A stretch of 64,000 bases of DNA from Pseudalkalibacillus hwajinpoensis (GTDB lineage: Bacteria; Bacillota; Bacilli; Bacillales; Guptibacillaceae): the NCBI RefSeq assembly GCF_039851965.1, contig NZ_CP156674.1, forward strand, positions 2,356,001-2,420,000, in the 5' to 3' direction. Below the pieces are notes generated by a model. It ran no database searches and was not told the origin of the DNA. It saw nothing but the letters and a program-made list of their open reading frames with translations. The translations under genes and the position numbers were made by a program. How positions within the stretch are numbered: position 1 is the first letter of the stretch; every line of letters begins with the position of its first letter. This document shows positions 1 through 7,431 of this stretch, piece after piece.

Positions 1-1
1 C

Positions 2-82
2 AACATCCTTAACCAGGCATCACAAGCAATGTTGGCTCAAGCCAATCAAAGTTCTTCTGCAGTGCTTCAGCTGCTAAGATAA
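2..82 (+). CDS. hag: Flagellin, C-terminal end (5' part outside window)
   Basis: The reading frame from base 2 ends NILNQASQAMLAQANQ...AVLQLLR and stops at TAA 80-82. This is the conserved D0 C-terminal helix of Bacillus flagellin, the filament subunit exported by the flagellar type III apparatus. Only the last 26 residues are inside the window, so whether the rest is intact is unknown. A group I intron starts about 23 bases after the stop, and a second flagellin tail follows the intron. The family assignment is firm because the terminal LQLLR motif is nearly invariant. Confidence 0.9.
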   Translation, partial: NILNQASQAMLAQANQSSSAVLQLLR

Positions 83-105
83 CTGATTGAAAGGGCGTCT
101 TATCT

Positions 106-380
106 GGTAACGGATAAGAGCATAACCGGGTGAATTGCTGGAACTTCCTTAAGCTTGATTCCCCACAACGTGACTGGAAACGGTGAGCGTGATGGGTTGA
201 AAAGAATCAGGATTGGATAATCAGCAGCCAAGCTCCTGTCTCGAAAGAGTGGAGAAGGTTCAACGACTAGGATAAACCATCTAAGGCAGAAACTATGATG
301 ATGAAATCCGTAGGGTGGCAGATGCCATTCGAAGTGCCCGGCCCTTTCGAACACGAAAGGTGAAGATATAGTCTATTCTG
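106..380 (+). ncRNA. Group I self-splicing intron (predicted, no ORF)
   Basis: The core elements can be read directly. P7 is GACTA (265-269) with TAGTC (369-373). P3 is CCGGGT (126-131) with GCCCGG (336-341). P8 is CCTTTCG (343-349) with CGAAAGG (354-360). The conserved strings GGTTCAACGACTA and GAAGATATAGTC are both present. A P1 helix pairs CTTATCT (99-105) with GGATAAG (112-118), giving a U-G wobble at the predicted 5' splice site after base 105. The terminal omega-G is most likely base 380, so the intron is about 275 nt with no homing endonuclease. P10 pairing is weak, so the exact splice ends are less certain than the intron identity. Group I introns in Bacillaceae flagellin genes are known. 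Confidence 0.85.
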
Positions 381-449
381 TATCCGAAAGGAGCAGTGGC
401 AAAGCAAGCCAACCAACAGCCACAAGCTGTACTACAACTTCTTCGTTAA
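381..449 (+). pseudogene. Second flagellin C-terminal tail (intron 3' exon)
   Basis: Directly after the intron the frame 390-449 reads GAVAKQANQQPQAVLQLLR and stops. This is a diverged copy of the flagellin tail encoded at 2-82. With the predicted splice site the upstream flagellin stop lies in the 5' exon, so this tail would not be translated as part of flagellin. It is probably a fossil of the original insertion site, or a tail used if an alternative upstream 5' splice site exists. Confidence 0.75.
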
Positions 450-461
450 TTTACTTGAAAA

Positions 462-491
462 GATGGTCTTCAATTGGAGGCCATTTTTTTA
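462..491 (+). terminator. Rho-independent terminator after flagellin
   Basis: Stem ATGGTCTTC (463-471) pairs with GGAGGCCAT (476-484, with G-U pairs) and is followed by a run of T. It ends the flagellin-intron transcription unit. Confidence 0.75.
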
Positions 492-504
492 TTATTAAAC
501 GACA

Positions 505-669
505 GGGAGACTAGCTCTGAAACTTTGAGAAGTTTTGATATTGACTACTGAATCTGTTAAGTGAAACAAAACAGACGAAATTCCCAAAGAAATCCCATCC
601 AATAAATTTCTCGACCGATACGCAGCAACGGCTGAACTGCTGGGCTTTATGGTGGATCAGAAAATTTAA
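505..669 (+). pseudogene. flaG: FlaG remnant (5'-truncated, frameshifted)
   Basis: The last stretch in frame (about 574-669) reads KTDEIPKEIPSNKFLDRYAA followed by AELLGFMVDQKI and stop, which matches the C-terminus of FlaG (YvyC), a small cytoplasmic flagellar protein that affects filament length. Upstream, FEKF and DIDY fragments sit in other frames and in-frame stops interrupt them; one extra T near 523-526 would explain one shift. The N-terminal half expected for a protein of about 110 residues is missing. Its position between flagellin and fliD matches B. subtilis. Confidence 0.7.
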
Positions 670-674
670 GTGGT

Positions 675-702
675 CGAACTCTCCGTGGAGGGTTCTTTTT
701 TT
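675..702 (+). terminator. Rho-independent terminator after flaG remnant
   Basis: Stem GAACTCTCC (676-684) pairs with GGAGGGTTC (687-695) and is followed by T7. Confidence 0.75.
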
Positions 703-718
703 AGGACTTTTTACACCT

Positions 719-745
719 TAAACAATCGGCTTACCCTGCCGATAG
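719..745 (+). promoter_or_regulatory. Sigma-D promoter of the fliD operon
   Basis: TAAA (719-722), a 15-base spacer and GCCGATAG (738-745) match the sigma-D consensus TAAA-N15-GCCGATAT almost perfectly. It lies about 30 bases upstream of the fliD start. The intact promoter contrasts with the broken gene it drives. Confidence 0.8.
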
Positions 746-777
746 TATCAATAAGAGAATGAACGGAGGAGATGTTC

Positions 778-2251
778 ATGAGGATTTCCGGATTAGCGAC
801 GGGAATGGATACAGATCAGATGGTAAAGGATCTCATGACAGCGGAGCGTATACCGCTTGATAAATTGTCTCAAAAGAAGCAAACCCTTGAGTGGCAAAAG
901 GAATCATACCGTGAATTGAATTCGATGATGTCAGATATGAGTAGCACGGCTTCATCGATGCGATTGCAGTCTGGCTATAATGCCTATAAAACAGTATCAT
1001 CAAACCCTGGTGCCGTTAGTGTTACGTCAACGTCAGCATCAGTACCGGGCTCTTATACCGTTACAGTAAATGAGCTAGCTCAGAGTGCAAAGTTCACGTC
1101 TGGACAAGCGATTCAGAACGAAGCAGGCACAGCAGCGAAAGGGACAGATAAAGTTCTTCAAACAGGTGAAGCGGATACGACCCTTCAGCTCACGAATAGT
1201 AAAGGCAAAACGGCATCGATCACAATTACAGCGACAGATACATTTAAAAGCCTTGCTGAAAAAATTGCGGGCGCAGTAGACGATGCAACAGGTGAAACGT
1301 TAGGAATGAGAGCGAGCTTTGATGATACAACTTCTCGTTTCTTTATTTCCTCAAAAGCCATGGGCGGGGATGAGTCGTTCACACTTTCAGGTTTCAGTGA
1401 TGTGAATGTAGAAAATCGCATTCTTGGCGGCGCCGCCAATACAGCTCAAGGAACATACGGTTCAGTTACATTCGACGGTATTGTTGTTGATAATCTTAAA
1501 ACCAATTCAACTACAATCAACAATATGAAGCTTGACCTCGTGCAGAAGGGAACCTCAACGGTTTCCGTACAGAGTGATGTTGAAGCACCTTTTGACATGA
1601 TCAAGTCCTTCGTCGAGAAATACAACGAGTTTATTGATAAGGCGCAGGGAATGCTTTCGGAAAAGCGAAACAGGGACTTCCCGCCGCTGACGGATGCCGG
1701 AGGGAAGATTTATCAGAGAAAGAAATCGAGCTGTGGGAAGAAAAAGCGAAGAGTGGAATGCTGCAGAGTGATGCAACAGTGAGAGGCATCGTGAGTGATT
1801 TACGAAGCGCATGGATGTCACCTGTGAGCGGAATTCCAGCAGGTGAGCTCAGCATGCTTTCTCAGATTGGCATTAATACAGGTTCCTATCAGGATGGTGG
1901 AAAGCTGTTTATTGATGAAGCGAAGCTAAAGAACGCACTCGAGCAAAAGCCTGATCAGGTGATGAATCTATTCACAAGCGGAACCGACGGGATCGGTGAT
2001 CGCCTCTATGACAGTGTAAATAAAGGAATTGATCAGCTTGGGAAAAAAGCAGGCACCCCTGGCACATTAGTCGATAGTAGTTTTCTATCAACAAGATTGA
2101 AAGATCTAGATGAGCAAATGCGAAACTGGGAAGGTAAGCTGGCTACTGTTGAAGATCGTTACTGGAAAGAGTTTCTGCGTTGGAAACAGCAATGAATCAA
2201 CTGAATCAGCAGGGTGCCTGGGTACAACAAAACTTACTTGGTGGGATGTAG
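778..2251 (+). pseudogene. fliD: Flagellar cap protein FliD, two frameshifts
   Basis: FliD caps the filament and folds exported flagellin. Translation from ATG 778 (GGAGGAG 7 bases upstream) gives MRISGLATGMDTDQMVKDLM, the classic FliD N-terminus, through the D2/D3 domains. Near 1698 one base is missing: the frame changes and continues as EDLSEKEIELWEEKAKSG. A second missing base near 2175 (TTT-CTGCG where TTTACTGCG is expected) shifts the frame again before ETAMNQLNQQGAWVQQNLLGGM and the stop at 2249-2251. All three frame segments together give a normal-length FliD of about 490 residues. Each lesion is a single-base deletion, so this is a recent pseudogene or a sequencing artefact. The neighbouring broken motility genes favour real decay. 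Confidence 0.85.
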
Positions 2252-2253
2252 AG

Positions 2254-2637
2254 ATGAAGAGAAATGACGCATTGAATCAGCTGCATGTTGTGACAAATCA
2301 AATTGCGAAGTCGCATGCTAACTTGAAGCCGTCTATGGATGACAATGAGCCGGAGCGACTTGAAGGCATTAATCATATGATCAACCGGAGGGAAGAAACG
2401 ATTAAGCTCCTGGATCATGCGCTGAGTTCTGAAAGCAACAACTGGACGGAAGATGAGCAGAGCTTACTGGAACAGCTGAATATCCTCGAAGAGATGATTC
2501 AGCCGAAACTGTCTGAGCTATATTCAGCCTTCTCTGATCAGATGAGAAGGCTGCAGCAGGGAAAGACAGCAGCGAATAAGTACAAGTCATCAGCACAAAT
2601 GTACACTGACGGCGCATTCTTTGATCAGCGTAAATAG
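2254..2637 (+). CDS. fliT: FliT-like flagellar chaperone (putative)
   Basis: An intact 127-residue ORF starts two bases after the fliD stop. It is mostly helical, charged and without membrane segments, and ends AQMYTDGAFFDQRK, similar in style to the C-termini of Bacillus FliT proteins. FliT-type chaperones bind the C-terminal helix of FliD before export. Here the gene sits between fliD and fliS, whereas B. subtilis has fliD-fliS-fliT, so the name rests on context and composition rather than a diagnostic motif. The ribosome binding site is weak, suggesting coupling to fliD translation, which the frameshifts would abolish. Confidence 0.55.
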   Translation: MKRNDALNQLHVVTNQIAKSHANLKPSMDDNEPERLEGINHMINRREETIKLLDHALSSESNNWTEDEQSLLEQLNILEEMIQPKLSELYSAFSDQMRRLQQGKTAANKYKSSAQMYTDGAFFDQRK

Positions 2638-2649
2638 GAGGAACGTTCT

Positions 2650-3021
2650 ATGGCAATGCACAACCCATATCTGACGTATCAGCAAAATGCCGTTGCGACG
2701 TCATCTCCTCAGGAGCTTACCCTGATGCTTTATAACGGCTGCATTAAGTTTATCCGTCTTTCTGCTATGGCATTGGAGAAAAGCAATATGGAAGCGAAGA
2801 ACACGAACATTATTAAAGCACAGAACATCTTATATGAACTTCGCTCGTCATTAAATATGGAAATGGAACTATCAGCGTCCATGGATGCGCTTTATGAATA
2901 CATGATTGCACAGCTTGTTTCTGCGAATATCAAGAATGATAGTAACCTTTTAAAGGAAGTGGAAGGCCTTGCTGAAGATTTCCGAAATACGTGGAAACAG
3001 GCGATGGAGCAAGCGAAATAA
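2650..3021 (+). CDS. fliS: Flagellar export chaperone FliS
   Basis: FliS binds the disordered C-terminus of flagellin in the cytoplasm and delivers it to the export gate. The 123-residue product begins MAMHNPYLTYQQNAVATSSP and contains the family signature PQELTLMLYNGCIKFI and an ALYEYMIAQL helix. It is full length for the family, starts at ATG 2650 behind AGGAGGAAC, and lies 12 bases after the fliT-like gene in the same unit. It is one of the few intact genes in this decayed motility block. Confidence 0.92.
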   Translation: MAMHNPYLTYQQNAVATSSPQELTLMLYNGCIKFIRLSAMALEKSNMEAKNTNIIKAQNILYELRSSLNMEMELSASMDALYEYMIAQLVSANIKNDSNLLKEVEGLAEDFRNTWKQAMEQAK

Positions 3022-3053
3022 ATGAAATTGGATAAACAAAGAGGGTGAAAGCA

Positions 3054-3867
3054 ATGGAAAAAACATCTGTGCTCGGAGTCCTGCTTGGCTTCTTCGTTCT
3101 TGTAGGGGGGCTTAATCCTAAAAGGAGCGAACCCTGCAGCACTAGTAAACCCCGCTGCCCTCGTGATTATTTTTGTTGGAACAGCAGCGGCCTTACTAAT
3201 AGCATTTCCTTTTAATGAAATTAAAAAGTTTCCTAAACTTCTTAAAATTATCTTCTCGAATCAAAAGTTACTTACTGAAAAAGAACTGATTCCAATGTTT
3301 CGAGAATGGGCGACGGTGGCTCGTCGCGAAGGTTTGCTTTCTCTTGAAAACAGTCTTGAAAAGATTGATGATACCTTTTTGAAAAGCGGTTTTCAAATGG
3401 TGATTGATGGACATTCCCATGAGGCGATTGAGGAAATTTTGGTAGAAGATATTGAAGCAATGAAAGAGCGCCATAAAATGGGTGCCGGTATTTTTACACA
3501 GGCTGGTACGTATGCACCAACTCTCGGCATCCTTGGAGCTGTAGTTGGTCTTGTAGCGGCGCTAAGTCACCTTGGCGACATGGAGCTGCTTGGGAAATCA
3601 ATTGCAGCTGCATTTATTGTGACGCTGTTTGGAATTTTCACAGGATATGTTCTCTGGCATCCATTCGCAAATAAGCTGAAGCGTAAATCAAATGCTGAGG
3701 CGCGCATTAAAATGATTATGCTCGAAGGTCTTCTCGCTGTTCAGTCAGGCGCTTCACCCCGCATGGTAGAAGGTAAGCTACTCGTTTATCTGCCGAGTAA
3801 AGAACGTAATCTTGAGGATGAGAAGAAATTAAGTAATGCGGAAGTCGGCGAAGGAGTAGGGCGCTGA
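3054..3867 (+). pseudogene. motA: Flagellar motor stator MotA, frameshifted near N-terminus
   Basis: MotA forms the membrane part of the stator that couples ion flow to flagellar rotation. The frame from ATG 3054 reads MEKTSVLGVLLGFFVLVGG and then breaks at 3113-3117. Removing one A from CTTAATCCT restores GLILKGANPAALVNPAALVI, which joins the long open frame from about 3130 to the stop at 3865-3867. The downstream part has the MotA cytoplasmic loop (REGLLSLE), TQAGTYAPTLGILGAVVGL, and IFTGYVLWHPFANKLKRK. The sequence resembles the proton-type MotA more than MotP. Its stop overlaps the motB start (TGATG). Downstream GTG/ATG starts would lose the first transmembrane helix. Confidence 0.85.
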
Positions 3868-4650
3868 TGCGTAAGAAGAGGCATGAGGAGCATGAAGAAC
3901 ACGTTGATGAAAGCTGGCTGATTCCATATGCTGACACTTCTGCTTGCGTTATTTATCGTTCTGTTTGCAGCAAGTACCGTTGATGCAAAAAAGTATGAAG
4001 CGATTACCCAGTCATTTCAAGAAGTGCTTAGCGGAGGGACGGGGATTCTTGAAGGTGAGCCTGCTATGCTTGATCGAGAGGATGGTTCATTTGTTGGGAT
4101 GACAGAAGAACCTGAGAAAGAGGTAACGGATGAGGAAGATCCTACTGAGGAAGTAGAATCAGAAGAAGCCATGAAGCAGGATCTGAACAAGCTCGAGCAA
4201 TTACAGGGGCGAATCGATGAATACATTGCAGATCAGGATTTGGATTCGTTTCTGAAAACAAAGCTCACTGAAGAAGGACTTTTGATAACGATTAAGGAAG
4301 CGGCACTTTTTCAAAGCGGTAAAGCGGTTTTAACGGGTGATGCAAAGAAACTAGGTAAAGAAATTTCTTCACTTCTCGTTACGGATCCGCCCAGGTGTAT
4401 TACGGTAACCGGTCATACGGTTAATCGACCAATTAAAACATCGCAATATCCTTCGAACTGGCATTTAAGTTCTGAGCGCGCATTGAATTTCATGACGGAA
4501 TTATTAAAGAATGGTGCCCTTGATCCAAAGTTATTTAGCTTTACAGGCTACGGTGAATATCGTCCGATTGAATCCAACTCCACTGAAGAGGGCAGGGCGA
4601 AGAACCGTAGAGTTGAAGTGGTAATCCTCCCCTACAACGTTGAAAACTAG
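3867..4650 (+). pseudogene. motB: Flagellar motor protein MotB, 8-bp deletion
   Basis: MotB anchors the stator to peptidoglycan. ATG 3867 overlaps the motA stop and gives MRKKRHEEHEEHVDESWLIP followed by YAD, the normal N-terminus. The frame is then lost and resumes as MLTLLLALFIVLFAASTVDA from 3928. Restoring one extra copy of ATATGCTG would re-create PYADMLTLLLALF, so an 8-bp direct repeat seems to have collapsed. The lost segment contains the conserved ion-binding Asp context. The C-terminal OmpA-like domain is complete, but its usual GHTDN motif reads GHTVN, losing the Asp that contacts peptidoglycan. Both changes point to loss of function. Confidence 0.85.
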
Positions 4651-4666
4651 AACATGAGGTGAAGAA

Positions 4667-5142
4667 ATGAAACGGATACTGATTATCCTTCTCGCTGCAT
4701 TTGGTATCGTAGCAGCAGGCGCTGTGGTAGCCGTCCTTTTTTTGGATATTGATTTAAAAAAGGTCATGGCACAGGATGAGAAAGAACCAACAGCGGAAGA
4801 GCTTGCTGCAAGGAGCTATAGCATGGAATCACTAACTACAAATCTATCATCAGATCACTTTGCCATCGTGCAATTGAATTTACTAGAAGACAACGAGAAG
4901 AGTTACAAAGAGCTTGAAATTCGTAACCCCGACTGCGTGTTCTGGAGCAAAGTGAGCCTTCGAAGCATCATGATTCTGATATCCAGTCCGTTGTTATCCA
5001 GCATCCTTCTGCAAAAAACGAACGGAATTCTAAGGCGATCAAGCTTCATCAGCAAGGTTTCACAGTCACTGACATCGCGAGGCTACTGAACTGTGGCACT
5101 GGTGAAATTGAGCTGATTGTGAATATGTATGGAAGGTCCTGA
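4667..5142 (+). pseudogene. FliL N-terminus joined to DUF6115 C-terminal remnant
   Basis: From ATG 4667 an N-terminal membrane helix is followed by SYSMESLTTNLSSDHFAIVQ and SYKELEIRN, matching the first half of FliL, a stator-associated flagellar membrane protein. After about 4926 FliL similarity stops. In another frame the sequence reads VLEQSEPSKHHDSD... and ends HQQGFTVTDIARLLNCGTG EIELIVNMYGRS, stop 5140-5142. That is the helix-turn-helix tail of the DUF6115/SwrB-like family, normally encoded at the far end of the fla/che operon. The arrangement is best read as a deletion that fused two gene remnants out of frame. Confidence 0.65.
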
Positions 5143-5148
5143 GCAACG

Positions 5149-5580
5149 ATGAAAATTCAGGCTAATCCGTTACTTGAACCTGTTAAGAAGGAGACGCAGA
5201 AAGCGACCATTCAGAAGGGATTTCAATCTGTGATGAGTGAAGCTTCAAAAGAATTGAAGGGTGTTGCTCTTCAACGATTGTTAACACAGATTGACGAGCA
5301 GGGTAAGATACTCAGTAAAGAACGAACCTTTCAAAACTTAACCGCCTATAAACGAATGGTTAAGCAGTTTTTGGAAGAAGTCGTGAGCGGAGGTCTGTCG
5401 CTTTCAGAGAAGAATAGCACAGACGCTTATGGAAGAAGTCGAACGTATAAACTTGTTGAAACGATAGAAAGCAAGCTTGTCGAGCTTCAAGAAGAAATCC
5501 TTGAGAAAGAGAAGGCTGGCGTAAACCTGTTGTCGTTAGTTGGTGAGATCAAGGGAATGCTCATCGATCTCTCTCTCTAG
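5149..5580 (+). CDS. YaaR family protein (DUF327)
   Basis: This intact 143-residue protein has the DUF327 features: LQRLLTQIDEQGKILSKERT, NLTAYKRMVKQFLEEVV, GRSRTYKLVETIESKLVEL and a terminal GEIKGMLIDLSL. It is predicted cytoplasmic and helical. The function of YaaR proteins is unknown. This copy sits 6 bases after the fliL/DUF6115 remnant and appears to be the last gene of the old motility unit, followed by a terminator. It is full length, unlike its upstream neighbours. Confidence 0.8.
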   Translation: MKIQANPLLEPVKKETQKATIQKGFQSVMSEASKELKGVALQRLLTQIDEQGKILSKERTFQNLTAYKRMVKQFLEEVVSGGLSLSEKNSTDAYGRSRTYKLVETIESKLVELQEEILEKEKAGVNLLSLVGEIKGMLIDLSL

Positions 5581-5611
5581 TTCTATCTACCCAGTGAAAA
5601 AAGGAAGTATT

Positions 5612-5640
5612 GACTCATGTGATTGGACATGAGTTTTTTC
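5612..5640 (+). terminator. Terminator after yaaR-like gene
   Basis: ACTCATGT (5613-5620) pairs with ACATGAGT (5627-5634) and is followed by T6. Confidence 0.75.
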
Positions 5641-5736
5641 TATAATTAAAATAAGAACATACGTTCGAATTTGTGGTTGTGATTTTTTGCATTCAGAACA
5701 CTTTCTATCCTACACAAAGAGAAAGGAGAGGTGAGG

Positions 5737-6300
5737 ATGAAGAAAAGGTATTCAGTATTAACGGATAATGTGTTTGAGGAATTGAAGGAAAACCTCCTTT
5801 TTCAATCGTTTATTCAAGAGGAGGAACATTGGACAAGTTTGATGGAGCTAAGGGAGAAGCCTGAGTGTGATTCGTTCGCAAAAGTGAATGCTCTCTTTCA
5901 CAAGTATTACGTTGAGATTCGTTTTATTGCTTATGTAACGAAGTTGATTCGTTATACCGCAATTAACTTTGATCGAAAGAGGAGGCTCGAGAACCTTCGC
6001 TATCCACTCACCCTCGACCAACCGGTAGGAGTGAAGGGGAATGCCTGGGTTGATTTTGTTGAAGGAAATAAGCCGTGTGTGAACTACGGATTTGAAGAGC
6101 AGTTCGCTTCTAAATCTCTCTACTCTGCCTACAAAAGACTAACCAGTAAGCAGAAGGAAGTCCTTGATCTATCTTATCGAATAGAAGCAACAGACACTGA
6201 AATTGCAGAAGCATCAGGGATTTCCCAGCAGGCAGTCAGCAGGAGAAGGAAACGAGCACTCGAGAAGTTAAGGGAAGCACGAAAGGAGAGCGGACAATGA
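5737..6300 (+). CDS. Sigma-70 family factor, SigO (YvrI)-like
   Basis: The 187-residue product ends with a clear sigma region 4: LTSKQKEVLDLSYRIEATDT, then EIAEASGISQQAVSRRRKRA as the helix-turn-helix. The N-terminal half has only a weak region 2. That matches YvrI (SigO) of B. subtilis, which works with a separate region-2 partner, RsoA. Start ATG 5737 is preferred over GTG 5731 because AAAGGAGAG lies at the correct spacing. The stop overlaps the start of the next ORF (ATGA), and an RsoA-like gene follows, so the three genes form a translationally coupled cassette. Confidence 0.75.
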   Translation: MKKRYSVLTDNVFEELKENLLFQSFIQEEEHWTSLMELREKPECDSFAKVNALFHKYYVEIRFIAYVTKLIRYTAINFDRKRRLENLRYPLTLDQPVGVKGNAWVDFVEGNKPCVNYGFEEQFASKSLYSAYKRLTSKQKEVLDLSYRIEATDTEIAEASGISQQAVSRRRKRALEKLREARKESGQ

Positions 6301-6443
6301 ACTTAACAACTGTCATTAACGCTATGATTGGTGACCTTGGATTTCCGATCGTCATTTCGCTTTATTTACTTGTACGTCTTGAGAAGAAGATTGATGACTT
6401 AACAAACGCCGTTTCTGAACAGGAGACGAATAAGAAGGGATGA
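6297..6443 (+). CDS. yvrJ: YvrJ family small membrane peptide
   Basis: A 48-residue ORF overlaps the sigma gene by four bases (ATGA) and the next gene by four more. It reads MNLTTVINAMIGDLGFPIVI then SLYLLVRLEKKIDDLTNAVS, one transmembrane helix followed by a short charged coiled segment. This is the YvrJ family pattern (GFPI..SLYLLVRLEKKID). In B. subtilis yvrJ is also linked to yvrI/yvrHa. Its role is not established; a membrane-bound accessory or modulator of the sigma pair is possible. Confidence 0.8.
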   Translation: MNLTTVINAMIGDLGFPIVISLYLLVRLEKKIDDLTNAVSEQETNKKG

Positions 6444-6445
6444 CT

Positions 6446-6685
6446 ATGGAGAGAAGACTTTATACACTTTTACAGCAAGCGAAACAAAACGACGAGGAAG
6501 CCTTCTCTCGCATCATCAGCCAGTTTGAGAAAAAGCTGGAGGCAGAGCTCAGGCAAACCTCCTACCAGTACCGAGATGATCTTCGCCAAGAGCTTTATAT
6601 AAAAATCTTGGAAGCGGTAGAAAACTATCATCTTGAAGACGTCCCGGACTTTGAACAATTTATGAAGAAGATAAGGAAGGATTAG
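6446..6685 (+). CDS. RsoA (YvrHa)-like sigma co-factor, region 2
   Basis: The product (about 79 residues) reads MERRLYTLLQQAKQNDEEAF SRIISQFEKKLEAEL... YRDDLRQELYIKILEAVENY, a sigma region-2-like helical domain with no region 4. This matches RsoA, the partner that supplies the -10 recognition and core-binding part for SigO. ATG 6446 has AGAAGGGA five bases upstream; ATG 6440 would overlap the yvrJ stop but also its own binding site. Together with the upstream gene it would reconstitute one split sigma factor. Confidence 0.7.
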   Translation: MERRLYTLLQQAKQNDEEAFSRIISQFEKKLEAELRQTSYQYRDDLRQELYIKILEAVENYHLEDVPDFEQFMKKIRKD

Positions 6686-6738
6686 GAAACTTATTCTCTA
6701 CCTTTCTCGTAAAGAGAGAATAGAGGGGTGGGGGTGAA

Positions 6739-7431
6739 ATGCTTAACGTAAATATCGAGGAAGCAAGCTATGAAAAGGGTGATAGGGCCATTCAGCAAAT
6801 CACATTCAACGTGGAAAAAGGTGAGCTGGTCGGACTTTTAGGGGCAAATGGAGCAGGGAAAAGCACAACAATTAAAGCGATATTGGGTTTGTTGAAGGAG
6901 TGGAAAGGGAGCGTCACCTTAGATAACGGTGCTCGCTATGCCTATGTACCGGAGCAGCCGGTGTTTTATGACGGTCTAACGCTCTGGGAGCATCTTGAAT
7001 TAGCAGCTGCCGCTTCTTCACTTGAAGATTGGGAAGAATGGGCGCGCGAGCTTGCAAGTTACTTTAAGCTTGAAGAAGTGATTCATAACTTTCCTTCAAG
7101 TTTCTCAAAAGGAATGCGACAGAAGGTGATGCTTATTACAGCATTCATGTTAAAACCCCATTTGTACATCATTGATGAGCCGTTTCTCGGATTGGATCCA
7201 AGGGCAACGAAGGTTTTTCTGAGGCTACTTGAAAAGGAAAAGCAGCGGGGGGCAGCGATCCTAATGTGTACCCATGTGCTGGATACGGCAGAGCGCATTT
7301 GCGACCGGTTCGTCGTGCTTTCAATAGGAACAGTTCTTACAGAAGGAACGCTTGCTGAAATGAGAGAGCGGGCAGGGGTGACAGACGGCTCACTGCTTGA
7401 CTGTGTCGATGCTCTGGAGCAGAAAAAATGA
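6739..7431 (+). CDS. ABC transporter ATP-binding protein (EcsA-like)
   Basis: The 230-residue ATPase has Walker A GANGAGKSTT (about 34-43), an ABC signature FSKGMRQK, Walker B LYIIDEPFLGLD and an H-loop TH. It energises the membrane protein encoded immediately downstream; the two genes overlap by four bases. Sequence style and partner resemble EcsA/EcsB, a transporter affecting secretion and intramembrane proteolysis. True ecsAB usually neighbours hit, which is absent here, so this may be a paralogue. The substrate is unknown. Confidence 0.8.
   Translation: MLNVNIEEASYEKGDRAIQQITFNVEKGELVGLLGANGAGKSTTIKAILGLLKEWKGSVTLDNGARYAYVPEQPVFYDGLTLWEHLELAAAASSLEDWEEWARELASYFKLEEVIHNFPSSFSKGMRQKVMLITAFMLKPHLYIIDEPFLGLDPRATKVFLRLLEKEKQRGAAILMCTHVLDTAERICDRFVVLSIGTVLTEGTLAEMRERAGVTDGSLLDCVDALEQKK

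Noticed and set aside
100..354. Minus-strand 84-residue ORF over the intron
   Set aside because: It is the antisense of the structured group I intron core and has no ribosome binding site or family resemblance.
772..5142. Sequencing error as the sole cause of the flagellar frameshifts
   Set aside because: The lesions are of different kinds (single deletions, one insertion, an 8-bp slippage, a gene fusion, a lost Asp) and cluster only in motility genes. Read-level confirmation is still needed.
6690..6725. ATTCTCT/AGAGAAT stem between rsoA-like and ABC genes as a terminator
   Set aside because: The stem is short and no T-run follows, so termination cannot be claimed.
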